Origin: Sternotherus odoratus
Taxonomy: Eukaryota; Chordata; Testudines; Kinosternidae
Direction of reading: 5' to 3'
NCBI GenBank assembly: GCA_032164245.1
Contig: JAVMKO010000021.1
Coordinates: forward strand, 10,050,285 to 10,114,284
Length of the DNA stretch: 64,000 nucleotides
Part shown: positions 12,037 through 23,550 of the stretch, piece by piece
Position numbering within the stretch: position 1 is the stretch's first letter
Layout of the letters: every line of letters begins with the position of its first letter
Notes under the pieces: model-generated
The model's database searches: none
The model's input: the letters and a program-made list of their open reading frames with translations, nothing else
What the model was told of the DNA's origin: nothing
Program-made: the position numbers and the translations under genes

Positions 12037-14536
12037 ATATCTATGGTGGTGGTGAAGGTGAAAATAGAAGTTAGCTGAGAACTTGCCGTAATGCAGAGCA
12101 TGATCTGTGGTTCTGGCCACCACTGCATTGCCATCCTCAGAAAAGTGTTTTTTCCAGGACCTGTGAAATTTCTAGGCCATCCCTCAAAGTGCTAATATGA
12201 AAGCAAATGATGGCAAACCCCTTCCCACCCCCCTTTAAAAAGAAATCCAGAAAAGCGGCAGCAAATCATGCAACTACTGATATGTGCTAATTATCCATGT
12301 GCGGTCACTTGCTTTTAGCTGCACCATCTCCCTCATCTGGCATTACCCCAGGGCAAGGACCTCTTCTCATATGTCTGTAAAGCCCCATTTTTGGCGAAAG
12401 AACAACAACAACGGTACTGGCTTTCGTTATGAACATAGAGTGGGATTCAAAGTCAAGCCCAAACCTACAGCCACGTGGGGCGGGAGGAGGGGGAATATCC
12501 CATCAAGAAAAATGTTGTCAAGGAAACTGTTCTCACTCTATGCAGCCAATAATGCACAAAGAAAATTCTCTGTGCTCCACAGCTCAGTTCAGCGTGCGGT
12601 AGGCTCCACAAATGTAATTGGGACAGCAGGACCTCAGCGCTGACTACAAAGACTTGTTTTGATTACCGTGTGGACTCCATCCCAACCTGCTGTAGCTATT
12701 TTTTTTTAATCTTGAGTAACAAGCCAGACTTGCTTTCCTTGTATCATGCTGGCTAGAAATTTTTAATGGGAGAAGGGTGAGGAGGAAGGTGACATGTTAG
12801 AACAGACTGGCTCTTGGTAGTGGTATTCTTCCTGCAAGCATAATTATTTGAGCAAGATGAATACCCTGCATTTCAGTTAACTCCTCTTCAGCTTGTGTTA
12901 AATCCATTACAGGATGCCTCGCATTTGACATTTGCGACTGCTCTTAATGACAGGAAAATTTAAACCCCACAGGGAAGCTGTGGATTGCTGCCAGGTCTGT
13001 AAATGCCATTGAATTTAGATAGGATTCCTTTCGGATCACCCCTGTGGGGAAGGTTACAGCCTTCCTGAGTTGTACTAGCTGGGACCAGGAGCAATAAGAG
13101 CATTGATCTCTCTCACACATGCATGCTTTCAGAATCCAGACTCATGTCACTGATAACCCAAGCTTGCTTCCTGGTTACTAGGTAATACCAGAATTCAAGG
13201 TGAAGCCCTGATTTCTGCAAACACAATTTTTCTTATTGATTTCCTGTCTGCTTGTTAACCTGAGACAAAGCCGCTCGTTCATTTCAGACCCTTAGACTGG
13301 AATTAAATTGGGTTCCCTAAGGCCCAGCAAAGTTACCAAACCTCGTGCCCTTGCTTTGAAATTGTTTTAAATGAATTTTAGTGCTCACAAAAGCTCGAGG
13401 ATGATTGAACTGGCTCAACTCAGGAGCCGTGCAGTCGAGCACAGAGCTCTGTGAGTGCATCTCAATATATTCCAGTCCCCCAGGCCCAGTTGTTCCAAAA
13501 CTGTCAGGCAACATCCAATCCTAAAGCCGCACACCCTGTCAAACTAAATCCAGACCTACAATGAACTCCTCCTGTATTCCTGTCCTAGACACCTGAACAG
13601 CTCTGCCGATGCACCTCACACCTGACCGGCAGCATCCTTTGTTTATTCAGAAGAGAAGCAGGACTAGGATAGAGACTTTCAACTGTGTCCTATTTGCCAG
13701 ATGGTGCAAGGTTTCTTCTGATGTGTGCAAATATCAATTAGGGACCCCTGGGTGAATAGATTAAAACCATTTTCACTCGTAAATCCAGCAGCACTTTAAG
13801 CCAGTCCAGCGTAGCTGAAAGATGAGGGCTCTAACCTATTTCACCGACCGACCCTTTTGTATTTATTATTTGTGTCTACTCCCTTTATTCCACCTGTTTG
13901 ATAACAATGGGTGATTGCAAGAGGGCAGCTGCTGCAAAAAGCCACAGGGGCTGGATCAAATCAGCAGGTGACATTTTTCACTGTGATTATCTTCAAGATC
14001 AAGCTGGGGCTGCAACAAACCAGCTGTTCTTTCATTTACTAGAGGACAAAACTGCCATTATGCAGCCTTAAAAGAGCAGAGGAGCAGAATGTGACCGTGG
14101 GTGATACCCCTATCTAGCTGCGAAGCGGCACCATGGTAGCACTGACGCAGCAGCCCAACGTCAAAGCCATGCTGCTGCAAGCTTCAAAAGGAGAAAGGAT
14201 TTTTTAATTTGCTTTTTGCCGTTCAAAATCACAGAACTAGCAACAGCCTCTGAAAGCCTAGAAAGGGAACAAGCCTTTGCTTCTTAAAAGGTCTTTGCAT
14301 TGGTCACTTGCTTGCTGGACAGTGGATTCAAACTCTCTGCCCGGCTCCCCAAAAGTACCATTTGGAAGGTGGGCAGAGCCTCTGCCTGCTCTTGTGCATT
14401 CTGTCCTTGTGCACTTTGCCTGGCCATACTATGGGAACATCCTATCACAATGATCCACCACTGGATCCATCACCACTGACTAACTGTGTAACGTGCCCCT
14501 GTGTTTGTTGGGAGTCGGGGGAGACACAGAATGGGT
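12037..14536. other. Intergenic, no recognised feature
   Basis: 2.5 kb of mixed-composition sequence with no exon, RNA gene or repeat that I can identify. No frame shows a recognisable domain. Confidence 0.5.
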
Positions 14537-14544
14537 GCATAGCT

Positions 14545-15599
14545 AGGCTGACCATACGTCCCGTTTTGAACGGGACAGTCCCGTTTTTTTAATGTTTTTT
14601 AACCGTCCCGTCTTTTTGAGCAAAATATCAATTTTGTCCCGTTTTTGGGGCAAGACTCAGAAAAAACATGGAATCATAAAACGTCCCCCCCCCCCCCCCG
14701 CCGCCACCGCCGCCGGCTCGCTCGGCCCCCGGCTGCGGCTCCTGACAGCTCTGATCTGCCGCCTCCTCCAGCCCGCCGCCCGCTGCAGCCTCCTCCTCTC
14801 TATTCCTCCTTCCCTCCCTTCTCTCCATCCCCCCCTTCCTCCCTGCTCTCTCCCTCTGTCCACTGCCTCCTCTCACTCCCTCCGTCCCTTCTCTCTTCAG
14901 AAAACCTGGCCGGCAGCCCCCCCGCCGGCTCGCTCCGCTCCCAGCTGCGGCTCCTGACAGCTCTGATCTGCCGCCTCCTCCAGCCCGTCGCCCGCTGCAG
15001 CCTCCTCCTCTCTATTCCTCCTTCTCTCCATCCCCCCCCTTCCTCCCTGCTCTCTCCCTCTGTCCACTGCCTCCTCTCACTTCCTCCATCCCTTCTCTCT
15101 ATCCCCTTCTCCATCCCTCCATCCCTTCCTTCCTCCCTTCTCTCTATCCCTCCATCCCTCTCTTCCTTCCCTCTATCCCCCTTCTCCATCCCTCCCTTCC
15201 TCCCTTCTCTCTCTCCCTCCGTCCACTGCCTCCTCTTCCATCTCCCTTCTCTCCATCCCTCCTTCTCGCTGTCCCTTGCCTCCTCCATCCACCCTGCTCC
15301 CTACCCCCATCTCTTCTCTCATCCATCCATCCTCTCCCTTTCTCACCTTCGTGCCTTCTCTCCCTCCGTCCCCTCCATCCTCGTCATCCCTCATCCCCCC
15401 TTCTCTCTCTCTCCCTCCATCCTCTTCATCCCCCATCCCTGTTCTGCTTATTCATCCATCCATCCCCCCAACCCCCCTCTGCCTCCCCCCCGCCCGGTGC
15501 TGGGGGGCCCAGGTGGGGCCATGCCCCCCCCCCACACCCTGTCCCGTTTTTGCCCTCCCAATGTCCCGTTTTTGTCTAAAGGAAATATGGTCAGCCTAT
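14545..15599. mobile_element. hAT-like MITE with an expanded pyrimidine-rich core
   Basis: The ends are aggctgaccat and atggtcagcct, with repeated tgtcccgtttt motifs just inside each end. The target duplication gcatagct lies at 14537-14544 and 15600-15607. About 800 bp of the interior is almost pure C/T (tccctccttctctccatccc style), with two partly duplicated blocks that each contain the 20-mer ggctcctgacagctctgatc (near 14738 and 14948). Long open frames across it, on both strands, are products of this composition and not genes. Confidence 0.8.
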
Positions 15600-15607
15600 G
15601 CATAGCT

Positions 15608-17534
15608 TGCAGCAAGGGCTGGAAACACCAACTGTTTACATCTCTCAGTAATCTCTACTGGCCACCTTGACCACATGCCCCTACAACACACTGTAACTGC
15701 CCTGCTTTCCTTCATCGCAACAGCACGCACCATGGTGCTCCTAATTCCAAACTGGTGCCCAGCTGATTGGCAGCTACCTGGGATCACAGTCAGCTCGCAT
15801 GAGCCAATCAGCAGTGTGTTACACAGTGAAGGACCCTCTGACTCTTATGGTTTGGTGGTGCACCCTCTGGGCTTGTTCACCACCCTTATTCTGAAATTAT
15901 GCAGCCCAGGCTGCTCATCCCATCCTGAGAGCAAGGTGTTTGCACCGGTCTGGGGCTGTGGTCCTGACCCAAAAGGGCTGCTGCACCCCATAAATGTCAT
16001 CTTCAAGCACCCCACCAAGCCAGCTTCAGTGGGAGGTGTGGTTAGGTGAATGAGTGTTGCCACAACAGCTCCACGAACTGCCGGTCTTGGTCTTCGGCTG
16101 TCCACGGGTCACACCAGAACAGCCCTCAGAACCTCACTACAGCCGCCTTGCAGAAGCTGCAGCCGCAGCACTTCACCCAGCCTCCAATCTGGGGACGGAA
16201 TTAGCATCTATTTTGCCCAGCGGGAGAAAAGAGGCAATTTCATGATGCAAATGGGTCTGGGTTTCCTCCCAAGCACCCCAAGATGCTGCTTGGTCCTTCC
16301 CACCCTCTAGCAGCCCTGGGCTAATTCAGCAAGGCAGTGAACATAGCCCAATCTGCGCCTGATTCCCCCCCTCTCCAGATGCTCAGAGCCTGAATAAAAC
16401 CGTCTCTGAGCATAAATACCCCAGGAGTGTGAGTGGCAGTCCCCAGGGTCCAAATCACTCCGGAATAACCTCATCACGCCTGTAAGGGGACCAGCTGTAT
16501 ATCTGAGCTTTCAGATCAATTAGAACCAACTCCTTGTTCGGGCATAACAAATATACTAGGAGCATTTGCCCAGTGGACCCAGCAGTGAATCAATTATGGA
16601 AAGTGGTTAGTGCTGTGTTGAGGAAATGCCTCTTACCCATATAACAAACAGCAGGCTTGTTTTCTTTTCTTCCTCTTTTGGCCGGCATGTCTGCCACTTG
16701 CCTGGCTGGATCAATGCACCAGGAACCGCTCCAACCGATTTCAGCCCTGACTCCATCCATCACTCCGTCCTCCTCCTGCCCTCACCTTGCTTTGGCTCTC
16801 TTCGCAGCAGACACACATTGATTCACAAGCAGCTCTCAGAGCTGCCTGAGTGCACGGGGGTTTCTTCTTTCTTTAAAAGTAATTGCATTTAGGTACCAAG
16901 CACGGGGACCTGGCTGAATTCTAGCAGTATTAGACTGATATGGCCCGGTTTTCTGCTGTCCCCATACCTGCTTCCTCTGCTGTTATCCCTGCTGCCAAGC
17001 AGGCTGCATATATTTGAAAGGAAAGTACATGAACTCCTAATCTTTAAGTTCCCACACACCTCAGTGTCAACCCACATCTCTGCACTCATTCATCCGATCC
17101 TCTCGCCTAATGTCTCCGTCTTCCATTCTTGGCTTGACACCTTTATTCGTGCCACCTTTCCACTTTCTTCCTTTAATTCCACTTCTTCTGTGGAGACTGT
17201 TAAATCCAAGTCTTTTGGGGAGCTCCTTCAATAGAAGTATTGGACCTTCAAGGTACAAGGACCTTGAGCTTTGCTGATCACTTTTGCACGGCATGCGTCT
17301 TCACACACCCCAGGCCAACCTCCCAAAGTCCTGTCCCAAGCATGAATTGCGCTCTGTGTAAAACTGCAACGAGACCTCTTTGGAATGGTCTCTTCAACAG
17401 CTGTTTCAAAGTCCTGGTCAGGAACCTAGAGAAGATGACCCTGGGGACGTTACAAAGCATTCTTACATTTATCTCCTCCTTGCCAGTGATGCCTCTACAT
17501 CTTCCACTCACAGGATATTGTCCCATATATTGTA
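15608..17534. other. Intergenic, no recognised feature
   Basis: Mixed-composition sequence with no supportable exon. Several short open frames occur on both strands, but none has a domain or codon pattern that persuades me. Confidence 0.45.
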
Positions 17535-18714
17535 ATTGTTTGAGTTAGACTGGAAGCTCCGTGGGGCAGGGATCTTGTCTTTCTATGCATTCTATATGGT
17601 CCAGATCAAGTGTAGGATCTTATAGTGTTGTGTAAACCATAGGGCATGTCAGAACATGTTCTCAAATGACACACGTTTCATATAAAAAAGAGAAAACTCT
17701 ACGTGTCCCCTGTGACTCAGTTTCATTCCATTTGGTTTGAGCGCTTTGCTCAAGGTCTCTTGCGGGCCCGCTTCCTGACATCCAGGGCCGTCCTGACCTT
17801 CCAGGTAACAATTCTGGAGGACAAGTCCAAATGTAGCCTCTCAATGTATAAGTCCTGTACTGAAACGGCAATAATATGAAGTAATTGCTTTTTAAGTCAG
17901 CCAAGGCTTCCTGAGTGCAAAATCTGCAGAGACTAATGCAGCAAGCAATGGCTTTATAATGGATACCAGCAATTTCTCAGCTACAAGAAAACCAATATCG
18001 AATCAATAGGCAGGAAGAATTGGAGGAGCTTTGATCTGTAACTCGTTAAGCCCTCCCAGAAGGACTGGAAGAAACATATTTGCAGACTTATACAATTAAT
18101 TGATTTCCTAAGTGTGGATGAACAGGTGCACTCATTTACTTAGAATTCTCTGGAACTTTGATCTATCTATTGCATTGTTATCACCATAGTATCGTCACAC
18201 TTCATAAAACTTGCATTATAAACTCAGATCTCCCTCATATTTGCTGTGTAGTTGAAGTGGAAAACAAGAGAGGATGGCACAGCAATACTAACAGGAGAGG
18301 GATTTTCTCCTGGTGTATGTGGAATTCAAGGTACCTCTACAGCAAGAAAATGAAAATTATATTAAAACACTGGTGGGATTTATTTAATGTTTAGTTTGCA
18401 TTTGGTGTGATACAAAGAGGGAATTTTAGATGTATTTGGGGTGACCTGCCCTAAGAGAATTCAGACAGGAAGCAATTTCTATTTTCCAGTCAAGGAAGAT
18501 TCAGAGCACACACTTATTAAACGAGAACACTGGTTTTTTTTTTTTTTTAAACTAAAATGATAAATTACATGCAGCCCGTGGACTCCAGGTATGCTGCAAG
18601 TACAGCTTAGCAAGGTTTTTGTGCCCTTGGTTATACAGTATGTTATTTTCTTACATACAGTGATAGTATTTTGCAATTATATAGCATGTTCCAGTCACAG
18701 ACTTTTGTGAGGAT
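17535..18714. other. Intergenic with a short old repeat piece
   Basis: At 17543-17600, gactggaagctccgtggggc followed by agggatcttgtct matches the opposite half of the old sauropsid repeat noted at 11452 and 44275. The remainder shows nothing recognisable. Confidence 0.4.
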
Positions 18715-18965
18715 TAGTGATTTAATCCTCACATTACCCAGGAGGCAAGGCACGGATTAATGCTCCCATTTTATAGATGTGAATTGAGGTGCAGTGAAAT
18801 GAAATAACTTGCCCAAATCAGGATGTCTGGTGCTGGTCCCAGACTTAAATTGTCAACTCTTTAAGGCAAGGACTGTCTGTTTGTGAGATGGGTGTCCTGT
18901 GCCTAACAATGGGGTCCCGATCCCTGACTGGGGCCCAAGGTAGTGCCATGATACAACAATAGGAG
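18715..18965 (-). mobile_element. MIR/CORE-SINE-like relic plus old sauropsid repeat
   Basis: cccattttatagatgtgaat and aataacttgcccaaatcagg match the reverse complement of a MIR-type core and flank. They are followed by ctctttaaggcaaggactgt and caatggggtcccgatccctg from the old sauropsid repeat. Both are diverged and inactive. Confidence 0.55.
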
Positions 18966-19479
18966 AATCAACCTAGCTCTCCAAGTTCTATGCCTTCATC
19001 AGCAGACCTTTCTCCTTCAAAAGTAGGCGGTGTAAAATAGCATTGGGCAGATCTTTATTTTATAAATATATGGAGGCAGATAAAGAAACTAACTGCTAAC
19101 AAAATACAAGATAATAATGGGATAATAGCGCTGGTTCTCAGACTATCAGCCAATGGCTCCTACTCCAAGTCAGGTGTATCAAACATCTAGTCTACTTGCT
19201 GTGCTTAGCTGACACCCATGACCGATCTAGATTGTTTTCTGTTCTAAGTTCTTATCCATTTCAAGGTTCTTATCCTGCTTCCATCACCATGGTATCCAAG
19301 AGCCTTCCAGGGTTTAAAAAAAACACCGTGACTAACATCTCTCCAGTGGGGTTTCTCTCTTTGTGCTCCAGGGGTGAAATTACATGGGTTTTGTTTGTTT
19401 TATTTTAATTAGGGCTTGTCTAAACATGAGTTATTCCAGAAAAAGGTAGGGAAAATGTAAGAGTTGTTCCTGAATAACT
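18966..19479. other. Intergenic, no recognised feature
   Basis: AT-rich sequence with no gene or repeat that I can name. Confidence 0.45.
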
Positions 19480-19487
19480 CCATATAT

Positions 19488-20329
19488 CGGGGGGGGGGGG
19501 ACCTTTGTTGTGCCAAGGGCCATTTGGACATTTATAATGTCCTTCGCGGGCCGCTTCCCCTCCGAGGAAGCCCAGGCTGGCAACGGGAGCTGAGACCCCA
19601 GCTGGCAAGGGGCCAGTGGGGGAAACCCCAAAGCAGTGGCAAGCGGAGTGCTTAGCCCTGCACTGCTTTGGGGTTCCCCCGCTGGCCCCTTGCCAGCCGG
19701 GGTCCTGCCGCCTGCCCCAGTCAGCTCCCGTTATCAGCTATCAGGGGGTGATGTTGCTTTACCCCCACCCAACCTCCCATCTAACTGCTTTTCTTCCCCC
19801 ACCCCTGCCTGGCCTGGCCCACCCCACCGAAGCTAACCTCCTCCCCCCTCCCAGCCCAGCCTCCTTCCCCCCATGCCTGACCCACCCAGCCCAGCCTCCC
19901 CCCACCAAGCCTCCTTACCTCCTGCACCCACACCTCGCCCACCCTGGCCTCCCCCCCCCCATTTTCCGTCGGCTCCCCGCGGCGCCGGCGGCCCCCCCCC
20001 CAGGTTCGAGCCGCCCCCGACTGGCGACCCGCGCGCGTCCCTGGCCGGCGGCTTCCCCAGGCGCTTGCCGGTCCCAGCGCAGAGCCACGCCCGCCTGCCG
20101 GCCGGCGCACAAAGCCGCCCCTGCGCGTCCCTGGCTGGCGGCTCCCCGAGGCGCTTCTGGCCTCTTCGCCGAGCGCGGAGCTGCCCCAGGCCGCCAGGGG
20201 GGCGGCTCCACGTTCGGCGAAGGGGCCGGGAAGCGCCTGGGGGAGCCGCCGGCCAGGGACGCGTGCGGGCCGGACGGAAGGCTTTGGCGGGCCGTATAAG
20301 GCCCGCGGGCCGGAGGTTCCCCACCCCTG
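19488..20329. mobile_element. Non-autonomous hAT transposon, 842 bp, GC-rich core
   Basis: The right end aggttccccacccctg is the inverted match of the left end, which is decayed to a G-run plus acct. The target duplication ccatatat lies at 19480-19487 and 20330-20337. Inside each end is a matching pair, gggccatttgg/cgcgggccg and aaggcccgcgggccgg. The core is very GC-rich, with reiterated ggcggcttccccaggcgctt-like blocks that create long open frames on both strands. No transposase is encoded. Confidence 0.8.
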
Positions 20330-20345
20330 CCATATATAAACAGGT

Positions 20346-20406
20346 TCAAGAATAGCTATAGCTCACGAAAGCTTATGCTGAAATAAACTACTTCCTCGCT
20401 TTCTTT
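20346..20406 (+). mobile_element. Short cacgaaagcttatgc retroposon fragment with 16-bp target duplication
   Basis: The core agctcacgaaagcttatgct followed by gaaataaact belongs to an abundant turtle retroposon also seen at 27583-27773 and 51560-51690. It is bounded by ccatatataaacaggt (20330-20345) and ccatatataaacaagt (20407-20422), a target duplication with one mismatch. The hAT copy at 19488-20329 later inserted at the left duplicate. Confidence 0.7.
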
Positions 20407-20422
20407 CCATATATAAACAAGT

Positions 20423-20934
20423 CCTTACTAGCGGATGTTCATGGGTTACTGTTGGGAAAAGCAAAGTGGAAGAGGTGTGCTTTACATTTGGACTAGAAAA
20501 TGGGGCGGTTAGCAGTGGTTTTTTAGATCTTGCAGTAACGAGTTCCACAGGTTAGGGCTGGCCTCTGAAAAAACCTACAGAATGCAAACTTTCACACGGA
20601 AAAAAGCGACAGCCCTTAAGGTGATGAAGAAATCATCCCAAACGTTGCCCCATCTTAGAGCCTGAAACAACCCCGCCCCCTTCCTCAGTGAGGGGAAATG
20701 TGATCTACCTTTTTCATCTCAGTGTAGGGTGTTGACTCTTATGCTGCTGGATCTTTCTGCAAATTTCCACTGCCATCGGGATATGTGCTGTGGATGAAGG
20801 ATAATTTAACTTGACTTCCTTTGAAGCCCTGGGTCAAAAACATAACTAAAAATTTAATTCGTCCCACTGTCAGTTTGACAGCCCTACCCTAGTTGAAGTT
20901 TGGGACTAGTGCTAGCTATCTGTGATAACTGAAG
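20423..20934. other. Intergenic, no recognised feature
   Basis: Unique-looking sequence. No exon or repeat is supported. Confidence 0.45.
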
Positions 20935-21150
20935 AGGTGGGGGATATTCCCAGCTCTGCCACTGACCTACTGTGTGACCTTGGATTAGTCACTTTCCCTC
21001 TGTGCCTGTTTCCCCTCAGCCCTTCGTCTGTCTTGTGTAGAATGACTGCAAGCTCTGTTGAGCAGAAACCGTCTTTTACTTTGAGTCTGTGCAACCTTTA
21101 GCACACTGGAGCCCTGCTCTCAGCTGGGGTATGCAAATGCTACTATAATA
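20935..21150 (+). mobile_element. MIR/CORE-SINE-like element
   Basis: cagctctgccactgacctac, then tgtgtgaccttggattagtc and tccctctgtgcctgtttccc closely follow the MIR core, including the gtgaccttgg-x-aagtcac block. It is an ancient amniote-wide SINE, diverged and inactive. Confidence 0.75.
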
Positions 21151-21627
21151 ATCATAATATACCCCACACAACTAATAAAAGTTATCTGAGCCGGCAGGAC
21201 AGCAGCTACTCGGAGAACACTGGCCAGAATACACGGATTTCTCTTTTAAATTCGATGCTGTGGGAATGATCGCCAGTCTCCAAAAGTGGAGTCCTCTATC
21301 AGGGCAGCGGCAGTGCAAGCTTCCCTTTATCTTGCCAGCATGCCTCGCCCATGACCTGGAGGGAACATTTCTTGCCAGAGCTACAAGAATTACAAGCCCA
21401 GTGTGTCACTGCAGGGTTTATGGCTCTAGTCATATCCATCCCCGCCCAGCAGTTTAACTGAAGTGTTTGATGGCGTTTTCCAAGTGCGTCGGTTGTTCAG
21501 TGCTGGCTGGCTTTGCGGAACAATTCAGTTTACATGGTCTTGAAAGGCTTCCAAGGACCAGAACAAGCTCTATGCCTGATGACCCAACTAGCCTGGGTGG
21601 AGATGTGACCTGACAACCCAGGGCTTG
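21151..21627. other. Intergenic, no recognised feature
   Basis: No gene or repeat recognised. Confidence 0.4.
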
Positions 21628-21785
21628 TCTACATTGGCACTGGACAGCTCTGCTTTCTCGCTCAGCTGTGTGAAAAAACACCCCCCTGAGCGCAGCTGTA
21701 AAGTGCCCATGTAAACTGTGCTCCCGGCGCCCCTCGAGGTGGGTTTTTCTGGAGCGCTAGGAGAGCTCTGCCAACTACACAAGCG
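21628..21785. mobile_element. Partial hAT-type MITE
   Basis: It starts with gggcttgtctacattgg, like the gggctggtcttcact ends of complete relatives here (36024-36312), then runs into gagcgcagctgtaaagtgcc and tggagcgctaggagagctct. The matching right terminus is missing or decayed. Confidence 0.45.
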
Positions 21786-21879
21786 TAGTACAAATATAAA
21801 AATGGTATTTGTTGATTACTTGCTCTGTAATGTTCGCTGCCTGTTTCTAGTTAACTGCTATAGAAATAGGAGCTTAACA

Positions 21880-22360
21880 GGAGCTTAACTGTACATTGTA
21901 TAAGATGCGTTATCCTTGCGGCAACTGTTGGGTTAATGGTGATGTAATATGTAATACAAGATGGAGTTTTGTTTTAAAATGGAGTCTGTCAGCTGGGTGA
22001 GCATGTAGCCATAATCAGGGACTGAGCCTGCACCTAGACCTGTCAGCTCATGTCATACTTTGCAACAATGTCTGTCATACTTGTGTAACAGTAAGTGCAG
22101 GAGCTAACGGCCGGTAGCCATGACACTGTTTGAATCTGTATACAAGCTGTGTATGTGGCATCTGATTATTGGCTGTGTGTAGCTGTGACTCTCTTTGATG
22201 GCATTGGTTGCTTGCATATTCGAACCTTGTATATATGTTTTGCCCACCCTGTGTTTGGGGGGCTTTCAGACTTTGGATTTGTATTCCTCTGATCCCCTAT
22301 TTGCATGCAAATAAACCTTTTTCAGGTGACCTTGAGTCTATTGCCTGTTCTTGGAAGGTG
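21880..22360 (+). other. Possible solo LTR of an old endogenous retrovirus
   Basis: The stretch carries an LTR-like arrangement: repeated rggagcttaac at the left, tgtcatac repeats, a tatatatgtttt TATA-like box near 22231, then tttgcatgcaaataaacctt with AATAAA at about 22311, and a short tail after it. No gag, pol or env reading frame is beside it and I cannot fix the TG...CA ends. It could equally be another non-coding repeat or an old promoter. Confidence 0.3.
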
Positions 22361-22720
22361 AATTGGAGAGGCCTCCAAGGGTAAGAACAGAATTTGTGCA
22401 ACAATCTCTGCCAACGACACAAGTGACGGTAGAACGCTGCTGCTGTAATGGAGCCAGTGTAGACCAGCCCCCCGGTTTACGCTGGTATCCAAGCCACACT
22501 TAGTACGTTTGAAGGCCCAGCTGGAGAACCAGTTCCCCCGGCTCTGCGTGATGCTCAGGCTCTGCCCCAGCGGTGCCAGGCCTGGCGTGTCCCCTGCACA
22601 CGCAGCGTGAGTGTAAATGGAGGCAGCACCCCCCCACACACTGCTGTGAGAATTAGGGGCCCAGGGACACCCCTGGGGGCCAGGCAATGGGCAGGTCTTG
22701 CACAACCCCCCAGCTCCAGC

Positions 22721-22783
22721 CCTTGCAAGAAAGCCCCGCCCCCTTGCAAGAAAGCCCCGCCCCCTTGCAAGAAAGCCCCGCCT
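22721..22783 (+). repeat. Three tandem 21-bp units, each with a GC-box
   Basis: The unit ccttgcaagaaagccccgcc plus one base repeats three times with only the last base changed. Each copy holds a ccccgcc Sp1/KLF-type box, so the array multiplies a binding site inside the CpG island. Confidence 0.85.
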
Positions 22784-22832
22784 TCCCCGGCTCGCGTGCA
22801 GGGGGAGCGGCCCCGCCTCCCTCCGTCGGCGT

Positions 22833-22838
22833 CACGTG
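22833..22838. promoter_or_regulatory. CACGTG E-box
   Basis: Palindromic CACGTG in the context gtcacgtgcc within the CpG island. A second copy at 22921-22926 has the same left flank (gtcacgtggc). Such boxes bind MYC/MAX/USF-type factors, and MGA-MAX in PRC1.6, which silences germline genes in somatic cells. The regulatory role here is inferred. Confidence 0.5.
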
Positions 22839-22920
22839 CCGCAGGTGTGAACTCGGACACGGCGCGCGCCGCGCCCCCGCCCCGCGCCGCCCAACGGCCG
22901 CCGGGGCGCTCGTGCCCTGT

Positions 22921-22926
22921 CACGTG
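22921..22926. promoter_or_regulatory. Second CACGTG E-box
   Basis: Second palindromic CACGTG, 88 bp from the first, with the shared flank gtcacgtg. Same interpretation and same uncertainty. Confidence 0.5.
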
Positions 22927-23269
22927 GCGCGTGCGGGGAAAGGGCTGGAAAGAGCCGTTGGGGGCTGAGCGCGAGGCCCCGCCAGTGAGTGGGGGGGAGG
23001 GAGGAGTGGGCGGGGCGCCGGAAGCCCGCGGCGCTAAGGGACCCTGCGTGGGGGGGGCGGTCCCTGTGCCCCTCCCCTCGGGGATCCACTGGCCCCTCCC
23101 CTCCGGCTGGGGTCGCTGTGCCCCTCCCCCCAGTGGGCCTCTCCCCTCGGGGTGTGGAGCAGGGTGGGGTCTCCCTTGCTGGACTCCCCCAGGGTGAGGG
23201 GCTGAGGCCCTGTTAGTGCCCGAGGGAGGGATGCTTGTGCTATAATTATTGCATTTTATTTGTATAGCA

Positions 23270-23550
23270 TCACTGTTGTGCTTGGGCATGTTGTGTGTGC
23301 ATGGGGGGGTGCATGGCACATGCATGATTGTGTGTGTGGTGCATACATGCATGCAGTTGTGTGTGTATGAACATGTGCAGTCTTACATGGGGGTGTGGGC
23401 ACGCCTGATTAAATTGAGCATGTATATGCAGACACACAACAGGAACATGCACAGGCTATCAAAAGCATGCGTGGGCGTGCATGAGTGAGTACCGGTGTGT
23501 GTGAGTGTATGAGGTTGTACAAAAGTGTATGGGTGTGTGGTGCACTTTAG
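23270..23550. repeat. Degenerate TG/CATG microsatellite
   Basis: A loose alternating purine-pyrimidine tract with many tgtgtg, tgcatg and catgca words. It is prone to slippage and Z-DNA. Short frames in it have no coding meaning. Confidence 0.7.

Larger units (their letters stand above)
22700..23200 (+). promoter_or_regulatory. SPOCD1: CpG island, probable SPOCD1 promoter and first exon
   Basis: About 500 bp of very GC- and CpG-rich sequence, the only CpG island here lying directly upstream of a gene and not bounded by transposon ends. It contains three tandem GC-boxes, two CACGTG E-boxes and several further cccgccc motifs. A good donor, gtgagt, starts at 22985 and could end a non-coding first exon spliced to the acceptor at 24170. 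The position, 1.2-1.7 kb before the SPOCD1 start exon, makes it the likely promoter. No TATA box is evident, as expected for a CpG-island promoter. Confidence 0.6.

Noticed and set aside
14645..15670. Plus-strand open frame of 341 codons and overlapping frames on both strands
   Set aside because: They lie in a C/T-only tract inside a transposon; several frames are open at once and the peptides are S/P/L runs.
19616..20299. Frames of 144-227 codons on both strands
   Set aside because: GC-rich core of a hAT element; proline/arginine/alanine-rich translations with no similarity between frames.
22555..23352. Minus-strand frame of 265 codons across the CpG island
   Set aside because: CpG-rich sequence removes stop codons; it includes the 21-bp tandem repeat (FLQGGGA units) and has no recognisable domain.
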